Source: Scilla litardierei (taxonomy: Eukaryota > Streptophyta > Magnoliopsida > Asparagales > Asparagaceae). From it: a stretch of DNA of 64,000 bases. The stretch lies in contig CM061142.1 in NCBI GenBank assembly GCA_030789695.1, forward strand, positions 276,699,043 to 276,763,042. Reading direction: 5' to 3'. The notes under the pieces are model-generated. The model was not told the DNA's origin. It worked only from the letters and a program-made list of their open reading frames with translations, and made no database searches. A program made the position numbers and the translations under genes. Below, in pieces: positions 55,221 to 64,000 of the stretch; within the stretch, counting starts at the first letter, position 1; each line of letters starts with the position of its first letter.

Positions 55221-57098
55221 ATAAATTTGAGCCAAGATCCAATGAAGGAATTTTTTTTGGATATTCCATACGTAGCAACACCTACCGGATATACAACAAA
55301 ACCTCTTCAACGATCGAGGAATCACTACACGTATCATTTTATGAAGATTTTGATTTTCCTCATGTTATTGATGATAGTGTAGATGATATATGTGATTCTC
55401 TTAGTAATGTTAAGATTAATGATTCAATTATTGAGACTAACACTACTAATGAGATTGTTGAAGATGTTCCAAGTGATGAAGGAATACCCAAAGCTTACCC
55501 AACCGTTTGCAACCATCCACATGACCAAATAATTGGAGATATTGGTGTGGGTGTTCGAACGCGGTCTAGAATTGAAGAATTCTCTCATTGCGCATTTGTT
55601 TCTACCATTGAGCCAAAGAACATCCAAGAAGCTTGTGAGGATAGCTCTTGGATAGTGGCAATGGAAGAAGAACTAATGCAATTTGAGAGAAATGAAGTTT
55701 GGGAGCTCGTTCCTCTTCCGAGTTGTCATCAAGTTATTGGGATCGAATGGATCTTCAATAACAAGATCGATGAGGACGAGGTCATCACGAGGAACAAAGC
55801 AAGGTTAGTAGCTTAAGGCTACCGACAAGAGGAAGGTATCGATTTCAAAGAATCCTTTGCCCCCGTAGCTAGATTAGAAGCTATTAGATTACTTTTATAT
55901 TTTGCATGTCATAAAAATTTCAAACTATTTCAAATGGATGTTAAAAGTGCATTTTTAAATGAGATTGTCAATAAAGAAGTATACGTTTCTCAACCTCCCG
56001 GTTTCATTCATGAAAAATTTCCAAACCATGTTTTCAAACTTAAGAAAGCATTGTATGGGTTGAAAGAAGCTCCTAGAGCTTGGTATGACCGACTCAAGAC
56101 CTTTCTTTTGGATTTAGGTTTTAAAATGGGTGAAGTTGATTCAACACTTTTCGTTAAAGATTATGAAAATGACATCCTATTGATTCAAGTTTATGTAGAT
56201 GATATATTATTTGTTTCTACAAACTTTAATCTTTGTCAAGAATTTTCTAAGTCCATGAAGGATGAATTCGAGATGAGCCACATGGGTGAGCTTAACTATT
56301 TCCTTGGATAGGAAATTCGATAAATGAAGGATGTGACTTTTCATACATCAAACCAAGTACACAGTGGAGCTTATCAAGCGATTCGGGATGGAATCGTCTA
56401 CAAGTAAAAGGACTCCCATGAGTACGACAACCCATCTACACAAGGATGAGAACAGAAAAGATGTAGATGTTCGTCTATATTGAGCTATGATCGGTAGCTT
56501 GCTTTATTTAACTGCTAGTTGACCCGATATCATGTTTTCCGTATGCTTGTGTACTAGATATCAAGCTAGACCTAAAGAGTCACACTTGATTGCGATTAAA
56601 CGAATTTTTCGTTATCTCAATCATTCTCTAGATTATGGGCTACTTTACCCTAAATCTAGCACATATGAGTTAATCTCATATAGTAATGCCGACTTTGTCG
56701 GATGCAAATCCGATAGGAAAAGTACTAGTGGCACTTGCCATTTTCTAGGAAATTCCCTAGTCTCTTGGTTTTCCAAGAAACAGAACTCGGTATCATTGTC
56801 CACGACTGAAGCAGAATATATTGATGCGGGTCTTGCAAGTGCACAAGTTCTTTGGATGAGACACACTCTTAGAGACTATGGTGTCAATTGTGATACTTGC
56901 CCTATCATGGTTGATAACCAAAGTGCTATATGTCTTTCTAAGAATCCAGTACATCACTCCCGTACCAAACACATAGATGTGAGACACCACTTTATCAATG
57001 ATCATGTAGCTAAGAAGGACATCATCTTAGAGTACATTGAAACCCAAAAACAAATTGCTGACATCTTCAAAAACCTTTTAAAGAAGATTCATTTCTGA
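55221..57098 (+). pseudogene. pol: Copia-2 reverse transcriptase and RNase H
   Basis: Linker IRSNTYRIYNKTSSTIEESL, then RT: WIVAMEEELMQFERNEVWEL, a TAA at 55814 in place of the Gln of [61 protein letters not shown] and [13 protein letters not shown] (YVDD near 56192). Stops and frameshifts span 56309-56530. RNase H is open at 56532-57098: YSNADFVGCKSDRKSTSGTC (Asp), LSTTEAEYI (Glu), VDNQSAICLSKNP (Asp) and TKHIDVRHHFI. The Pol C-terminus ends at 57096. Active sites are present but the frame is broken at least three times. Confidence 0.88.
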
Positions 57099-57407
57099 GG
57101 TTGCGTGGAAAATTAGGAATTATGGGTGAATCTGAAATTTAGGAGTTCAACTTACTTGTTATAACTTCCTTTGAACTCATATCATCATATTGCCTCTCTT
57201 CTTTTGATGTATCATATATTTGTTTTAAGAAAGGCAATTGAGATTTCTTTGATTACATGAGTTTTCAGATTGTTTTAAGAGATTAATGTTATAAATGATT
57301 TATCGTTTGATATTGATTTTATGATGAGATTATGTTAGAGTATAGGTCCCAGGGTGAGTTGTGCATATCCTCTGGATTTTAACCTCACTGTGCATTTTTG
57401 GACCAGG
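57099..57407 (+). other. Copia-2 post-pol spacer
   Basis: AT-rich, no ORF. It separates the end of RNase H from the internal motif cluster. Confidence 0.6.
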
Positions 57408-57755
57408 ATAGACGACTGTCTTTCCTTCGACAGTCGACTGCCCTACTCTATCTTCTCTATCAACAGACTGTATCTTTTTCCCAAGCAACTGATGACAAAT
57501 TAACAGTCGACTGTTGGATCAACAGGTGACTGCATTTTAGTCATCAGGCGTCTGTCTATTTTCGTCAATAGTCTCTGTTTTATCATCAATTTTATTGATT
57601 CTCAGTCAGTCGACTGATGAGTATAATACAGTCGACTGTCTTATGGATAAGCGACTGTAAGTTACTCAACATTCGACTGTCTGTCTACCTAAGCTTATCT
57701 CTTATAACCTTGACCAGTTGACTGACTATTGTTCTGTAGTCGACTATCTCCTATT
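57408..57755 (+). promoter_or_regulatory. Internal cluster of CAGTCGACTG motifs upstream of ORF3 (copia-2)
   Basis: About eleven words of the same type as in the copia-2 LTR (GACAGTCGACTGCC, AACAGTCGACTGTT, CAGTCGACTGATG, ACAGTCGACTGTCTT, TAGTCGACTATC and others). The sequence between the words does not match the LTR, so this is not an LTR fragment. A TTATATCT box follows at 57828 and the ORF3 ATG at 58068. Confidence 0.7.
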
Positions 57756-57819
57756 GTGGCGGTTCGCTCATTTGATCTAAGCCATCGATTCTTTGATCCA
57801 ACGGCCCAGATTCGTTCGT

Positions 57820-58067
57820 CCCTTCATTATATCTTTGAGTCACCTCATTTCAACAGCACGTTTTCTCTCTCCTCCGATTGAAAATCGTTCGTCTTCCTCG
57901 CTCGAAACCTTCAGTCGATCTCTCCTTCGATTTCTTCAAGCCAAAACACGATCTTCCTCCTTCCATTGGTTGCTCGTGTGCTGCTAGTTAGTAGATCGAC
58001 AACTTTTAGGTATCTTGCATGTTCGTTTCTCGTTGCTTATCTGACCTAGCTTCTATCGATCGATTTC
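57820..58067 (+). promoter_or_regulatory. Putative core promoter and 5' leader of ORF3
   Basis: TTATATCT at 57828-57835 is followed by a CT-rich leader ('ctctctcctccgattg', 'cttcctcgctcg') typical of plant 5' UTRs, and 'cttttaggtatc' near 58005. There is no such leader upstream of pol itself. Confidence 0.4.
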
Positions 58068-58678
58068 ATGAATCCTCCAAGTCATTCGTCGTCAGTAGAA
58101 ACGTTAAACATTTTTCTCGCTGAACCCTCGCATCCACCAACTGATCAGCTACCCTCTTCGCCTCCTTCGTCTGGGGAGTTCTTAGACATCTTGGTTGGTG
58201 ATCCTATTCCCTCGGCAAACGTCACTGAACCCACTTCTCAGCCAGCTGTTCATCCTCCCCATTCTCCTCCGTCGGTACCTCTCGAGGATTTCCTTTTCGG
58301 TCAACTATGTGACCGTGTCACTTCGATCGAGAAGATTGCTGCCTCTATGGATCACAAGCTCACTCTCCTCATCGAGCTTCAGAACAAATCCTTCGTGCTT
58401 CATGGGTTCCCCATTCCTGCAGAACTTCAGGCCCTGTTTCCTCCGTCTGAGGATACTGCTCATGCTGCTGTCCCCCTCCGCTAGGCTTTGTGCCTGTGAC
58501 CTTTGAGGTCCTGACCCTCGTTCATGCCCATGCGAAAACCTCTGCCACATGTGCATCGTCTTCCAAGAAGAAGTCTCCTGCTTATCCTACTCGCCGCTCT
58601 GCCATGCTTATGTTCCGTTCGTCTGGTCGTCCCTCGGATCCCTCTGTCATCAATATTGACGGATGTTGCACCTGTTAG
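58068..58678 (+). pseudogene. Copia-2 ORF3, downstream of pol
   Basis: The ATG at 58068 opens a frame of 138 codons rich in Pro and Ser (MNPPSHSSSVETLNIFLAEP; PSSPPSSGEFLDILVGD). A more ordered segment follows (FGQLCDRVTSIEKIAASMDH KLTLLIELQNKSFVLHGFP), predicted helical. A stop at 58482 and a frame change lead to a basic tail (CASSSKKKSPAYPTRRSAM) ending at 58676. Sireviruses often carry an env-like ORF here; I see no signal peptide or membrane segment, so I do not call it an envelope. Function unknown. Confidence 0.5.
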
Positions 58679-59348
<670 letters not shown>

Positions 59349-59373
59349 TATATATATATATATATATATATAT
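59349..59373 (+). repeat. (TA)n, right of the MITE
   Basis: A short TA run, the continuation of the tract at 58834-58933. Confidence 0.9.
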
Positions 59374-59981
59374 GATATTTCAGTTTATCTGTCTGTTTCA
59401 CACATTGTATAATTTCTTATCATATCTGTGTGAATTATGAGATATTGTCTCCGTATATGCTGTATTCTACAAGTGATGTGATTTGAGACAATATGTTTTT
59501 CTTCGTGTATCTATAATGTTGATATTGGACTTCCATTCCTTTAATCACCTAAGTTTATGATATGATTTTATGAGTTTTTGATTTATATATCTTTAAACTC
59601 TTGATTTTGTTACTAGTTCTTATTTAGCACGATTGTTATTATTTTACTCCCACCGTTTGGATAATGCCATAGGGGGAGAGAAATAAACATATAGATTCAT
59701 AATGAATGTGCTAAGTAGATACTAATAGCACTTTAATCTAAGATTGAAGTTGCCTTAGATTCAGGGGGAGTAAGATACCATGAATAAGGATTTTAAATCC
59801 TAGATTTCATGCATTCATTTCACTCATGCATATCTTACTCATTTGCTTCAATTGATATATAGATGCCCTAATATTTATTGACTAACTTGATTGGCATATG
59901 TAGGAGGATTAAGTTTTCCTTTACGCACAATTATATATCTTTTTGTTTATGTTTGTTTGTCATCATCAAAAAAGGGGAGAA
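59374..59981 (+). other. Copia-2 3' internal region with repeated purine tracts
   Basis: No ORF. Purine tracts AGGGGGAGAG (59671), CAGGGGGAG (59762) and AAAAAGGGGAGA (59968-59980, next to the LTR, the functional polypurine tract) occur in about 310 bp, a Sirevirus trait. It is shared with 600-1014. Confidence 0.7.
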
Positions 59982-61816
59982 TTTTGAGTATTGGACTTCT
60001 CCCTACTTGGTGTTAATGATGAGCAAACATAAATACTTGTGACTAATCCCCTATTTTGCAGTTAATCCATTGCCTAAGCTTATTATGAAGATCTACTTGT
60101 AATGGATGACACTAAAAGATCATTGAAGGCAAATGAAATGGATTGGATGATCGTAGATGGTGATTGAAGCTCCTAGAAGACTTCAAGGTTATGCGTTGGA
60201 TAGAAGAGAGAGTTTGTCGAATGTAACTTTCTTATATCTCTTCTAATATGTAGCTTAGAAGTAGAATATTGTTGGAGCACACACACTTCTTCATTTCAGT
60301 CTGAGGATATCATTAGATCATTCTTCCTTAGACTCCAATTAATTTCAATCTAGATTGTGCATGACATGTCTATAACAGTCAACTGATGAATGTTTTACAT
60401 TCGCCCGTCTAAAAAACAATCGACTGTGTTTTTTCTACAGTCGCCTGTTATGCTCAACCTTTATAGTCTAGTTTTGGGCTTCTCTGTTTTATCTCTCACA
60501 TGCGACTTATGAACGATTCACAGGCGCCTGTCCAAGTGACAGTCGACTGTGTTTTGTGAATCAGTCGCCTGTCTGTCTTTAGCCCAAAGTCTATCTGTCT
60601 GTTTATTCTGGCTAGTGAACTTATGTTGGATTTACAGTCGACTGTCCAATGGAACAGTCGACTGTCAATGCTACAACAGTCGTCTGTCTGTGAGCGTATT
60701 TGATGACTCAACTCTCTGGAAATTCTTAGGGTTTTGACAGTCGTCTGTAGAAGGAATTACAGTCGCCTGTTCAGATTAACAATCGACTCTCTTCTCTTCA
60801 TCAGTCGTCTATCCTGTTCTCCCGGACGTTTTCCAGAATTCTGCAACTTACCCAACTTACGGCCAGTCGCTTGTAGTAGGATTTACAGTTGCCTGTTGGT
60901 TCAATAGTCGAATGTCTATACCTCATCAGTCGACTGTCCATGTGGTAAGTTACCATTATGAATTTTCACCTACCCTCTCTGACTGTGCAACAGTCGACTG
61001 TGGATTCGTCAACAGTCGACTGTCATGGGCCCAGATTCTATCCGTTGAATTTTTCCTCACGGATTTCAAAGGGGTTTTTGTTGTTTTTGGTTGAGTGGTT
61101 TGAGAAATCTATTTAAAGAGCCTCTACTGTTCCATTAAGAGGCGAATGAATGGTGATAATGATCCATCAACTCGCTTGCTAAAATATTCAAGCTTTCATT
61201 CTCTTTAGATCAAAGCTCTCAAGCTCTAAATACCTAGAATTCCATTCTTCAATCTCTTGCTCTCCAACCTAGAACCAAAGAGATATCTTCTAGGCATTTG
61301 GTGCAGTCAAGAGAAAGGGCTTTCCTCTCTTCCAAGAGAGTCTTTCAACACACAACACACTTCTCCTTCAAGTTCTACTTCAAGGCATAGGATATTGTAT
61401 GTGTTGCTTAATTTCATATTTCATAAATTTCGTTATTTGAATTTACTCTCGGGTTGTGAGAGTGGTTTGCTTACTCCCAAGTTGTGGAAGTCAAGGTCAA
61501 TCGATTGTATTTCGATTTCACTTGTATGGTTGCTCCAAGTGGGTTTTAAGGAAACCTCAAGTTAGGGTTCTAACTTGAGTATCCGGTTGTTAATCGGGTG
61601 GAAGGGACGCAGGATTACCGGGAACAAGTCGGAAAGTGACTTGGGTAATCCGAACCCTTGAAACATCCTTGCATTTGCATTTGTTTCAATTTGGGTTTAT
61701 TTTCTATTCCGCACTATTTGTTGGTTAGGATTTTAAATTGGTGTAACTATCTTTAAAATTGCATAAACATTATTCAACCCCCTTCTAGTGTTTTCCTAAT
61801 AGGCAGGGTCATTACA
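59982..61816 (+). repeat. Copia-2 3' LTR
   Basis: 1835 bp, starting TTTTGAGTATTGG (TG mutated to TT) and ending CATTACA. The motif cluster is at 60375-61030. By eye it is several percent diverged from the 5' LTR, so this is older than copia-1. Confidence 0.9.
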
Positions 61817-62157
61817 ACCACCTCCACCACCTCCTCCACCGTAGAGACCCCAGGGATTGTCCACACCTTTACCCCCGAGGTCACTACCTCTGTCTCTACC
61901 ATGCCCAGACCTGAGGGCACGGTTGTTTCTACTGCTTCTGATCTTAATACTTCCACACCTTCGGAGCCGACCAGTCCTCTCGCTCCCGAGCCCACTGCTT
62001 CACCTATTTCGAAGCCCGTTGCTGCCAGCACACTTCCCGCACCTATGGACCTCCTCACTTCCCTTCTTACCACTCTAGGGTCCACAGCCACTCTACCTAG
62101 CACCACTTCTACACCAGCATCAACTATATTCTCCGAGAGCATTATGGTGTCTGTTAA
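61817..62157 (+). pseudogene. ORF E, part 3: Thr/Pro/Ser-rich C-terminal region
   Basis: The frame of ORF E part 2 resumes after copia-2 (TTSSTVETPGIVHTFTPEV, then STMPRPEGTVVSTASDLNTS, then repeated PxxPT segments and PAPMDLLTSLLTTLGSTATL). It remains open until interrupted at 62158 by the minus-strand copia-1-family element. The ORF E end lies outside the window. Low complexity limits any functional call. Confidence 0.5.
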
Positions 62158-62763
62158 TGTTGGATCCTGTCAAAACAGAGTTAGGATCGATAAATGAAGT
62201 TGAGACTTATGCTTGCGTATGCGGCATGGTATTCTTGGAACTTCGCATTCGGATTCGCCACGACGGATCGAGTCTTCTCACGAACGGAGTAAGGCTACTA
62301 AATCCAAAATCTAAATCTCTACTTTTAGATTAAGAACTTGGATAAAGAGAGAGGAAGGATTTCGGCAGAGCTTCGCTAGAATGAAATGCAAGGCAAGAAT
62401 ACCATGCAAACGTGTAAAGAAATGGCTAACCCTTGGGTCATATTTATAGCCCCCAAGGTAGTTATTTTAGGAGTAATTGTTCCTTTGGAACAAATTAACT
62501 AAGGTGTACCATCATACATGGCACATTATAAGCTTAAGTTGTACCATATGCATGGTACAACATAAGCTTAAGATATTACCCCTTTATTAGCCATATGTCG
62601 CATGCACTTATGCACATATAATGCGACTTTCCCATTAATCTAGAGATCCTCTCCGCAAGGGAACAGATTCCCTTTGCACACGACTTTGTGTGTGCGACGT
62701 TCGAGGTCCGTGTTCCCTCGTACATCCCCTACAAGGGTGTACAAACGTCATCCATATCCAACA
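62158..62763 (-). repeat. 3' LTR of the second copia-1-family element
   Basis: 606 bp, TGTTGGATATGG...GGATCCAACA on the minus strand. It diverges from the copia-1 LTRs by more than they differ from each other, so it is a separate older lineage copy. The GTTGTACCAT palindrome and the TATA box are conserved. Confidence 0.9.
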
Positions 62764-63819
62764 TCTCCCACTCACACTTGAGGGGATTGTAAGAGAACGT
62801 CTTTCTCTTAGTTCTTTCATCTATCATACCGAGAAATAGACCGTGCGACCGTCATGCGCGTAGAGTCTGTTGTTGTGCACTTGTTAGAGATACACAACTG
62901 CCTCGAAGGTGCAAAGTTGAGTAGTTCAACGCATGCTTTACCCTAGATTATTTCTTCACATTTCTTATACTTTATATTCAACAATTGAATCCCATCTGGA
63001 TCACAATTGGCTGGCCAGCTTTGAATCATTAAAGTCCAAATGCGAATATGAAATCAATCTTCCTCTTCTTGCGAACCTTCTGATCTTGACTTGATTCGCT
63101 TTTCTAACGAGCCCCGCCGAGCCGAATTATCATAGCCGATTAGCAACACGCTAAGATAGCGATCATCTCGTCAAATCTAAAGGAACCAATTGGAGTCCTT
63201 GAGGGTAAGAGTTAAGACCCATATGGCCTTTGAGTCTCACATAATAGCAAACACTATTGCTACTAACTCAGTGGTCGTAATGCATACGTGGTATGAACAC
63301 GTATTACAACATCACTCCTTTCCCAGGGAGAGTATGTCTTAATGATGTTGTACGGATGAAAGATCAGACACCACAGTGCCTATCTTTTGAGTCCCCTTAC
63401 TACTCGTGAAATATTCCCGGACTCTCATCCTGCATAAGACAGATAGGATTTAAAAAATCCTATGAGATCGCTTTTAAATATCCTTGTGATACAGATCTCA
63501 GATATTTTGTAAGCATCCATATGATGCAGATCTTTCATTCGACTATCTTGTTTAAGTCACGACTCTAAATCATTTGTCTAATGATTTTGACTTTAAACTA
63601 GTCTCATCTCTATCTTATCCATCTGATAAGATAAGGCGGTTGCTCATGTGAGAGAGCCAACCTTAATCTGTCCGACATACACACAATAAAATAGCTGAGA
63701 CTTAAACACAAATGTATAAAATCATTTGTAAGAAATTTGTATGCAATATATAAAAAAAACTTCTTCTTTTTATTAAACTTTGATCTTCTATAGACATGGG
63801 AAATATTACATGATACAGC
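62764..63819 (-). other. 3' internal untranslated region of the second copia-1-family element
   Basis: Collinear in reverse with 23455-24507. No ORF of note. Confidence 0.75.
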
Positions 63820-64000
63820 TCAGCACCTATGCATTCCCATAGATGATAAGTGTTTGAAGAACACATCTCTGGGGATCACCTTAGTAAGGGGATCCGCTAT
63901 CATCTTATGCGTGGATATGTATCCTATGTCTACTTCCTTCCGTTTGTCATAGTCCTTCGCAAACTTGAATCGAATATCAATGTGTTTGGTCTTACAATGA
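63820..64000 (-). CDS. pol: Pol C-terminus (RNase H end), copia-1 family, partial
   Basis: About 59 codons are open on the minus strand from the window edge to TGA at 63822-63820. The KTKHIDIRFKFAKDYDKRKE motif is the conserved C-terminal part of copia RNase H. GYISTHKMIADPLTKVIPRD and the usual LSSMGMHRC ending follow. There is no stop or frameshift in this part. It is the region deleted from copia-1, so this copy, or relatives of it, could be the autonomous partner. Whether the rest of pol is intact lies beyond the window. Confidence 0.75.
   Translation of the reverse strand, partial: HCKTKHIDIRFKFAKDYDKRKEVDIGYISTHKMIADPLTKVIPRDVFFKHLSSMGMHRC

Larger units (their letters stand above)
62158..64000 (-). 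mobile_element. Second copia-1-family element (3' end; continues beyond window)
   Basis: Minus-strand element: 3' LTR 62158-62763, polypurine tract 62764-62776 (TGAGTGGGAGA), 3' UTR to 63819 and the C-terminus of pol to the window edge. It aligns in reverse with 23300-25113 of copia-1. Unlike copia-1 it retains the RNase H C-terminus. The left flank is GTTAA (62153-62157). Confidence 0.9.

Noticed and set aside
58068..58484. Envelope protein in copia-2
   Set aside because: The position fits Sirevirus env-like ORFs, but there is no signal peptide, transmembrane segment or cysteine pattern, so only an unknown ORF3 is called.

Overview
This is plant nuclear DNA made almost entirely of LTR retrotransposons nested inside one another. 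I find no host protein gene, tRNA, rRNA or organelle insertion that I can support. A flowering plant with a repeat-rich genome is indicated by three things: lineages confined to plants (Tekay/Del-like chromovirus, Athila/Tat-like Ty3, Sirevirus-like Ty1 with an extra 3' ORF), primer sites matching plant tRNA-Ile, tRNA-Asp and initiator tRNA-Met, and a foldback MITE. The species cannot be told from the sequence. Family labels D, C, B, B', E, F and G are mine. Layout: 1-298 is the edge of a family D LTR (minus). 600-2926 is the 3' end of a Sirevirus-like copia element. 3.7-5.6 kb holds an old minus-strand copia LTR and pol fragment. 5586-7950 is a decayed copia LTR, gag and partial LTR (F). 7951-11656 is a minus-strand copia LTR with a gag fragment (G). 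11657-12156 is a 500-N assembly gap. 12157-26490 is a minus-strand chromovirus-like element (B') with no recognisable coding sequence; its 5' LTR is split by a young, complete copia element (copia-1, 17320-25113, perfect AGCTT target duplication). 26491-28402 is the leader and 5' LTR of the minus-strand, Athila-like family D. From 28403 a degraded plus-strand ORF (E, ATHILA ORF-1-like) begins. It is cut first by family C (29248-48939, minus, Athila-like), which is itself cut in its integrase by the Tekay-like element B (34558-44068, plus). It is cut again by the Sirevirus-like copia-2 (49808-61816, plus), which carries a long foldback MITE in a TA microsatellite. It is cut a third time by a second member of the copia-1 family (62158 to the window end, minus). 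Shared architecture: most LTR families here carry, upstream of the TATA box, a dense cluster of 10-16 bp palindromic motifs, and each family has its own motif. In copia-2 and in family C, which are not closely related, the element's own motif cluster occurs a second time downstream of pol, followed by a pyrimidine-rich leader and then an extra ORF (copia-2) or its vestige (family C). I read these as internal promoters for a third gene using the same cis-elements as the LTR. Other notable points are two in-frame GT-AG introns in pol of element B, a tRNA-Ile primer site in B and B', and two duplicated hairpins in the copia-1 leader whose stems co-vary. All coding regions are damaged except the short pol end at the right edge, so the window is a record of nested insertions rather than a set of working genes.
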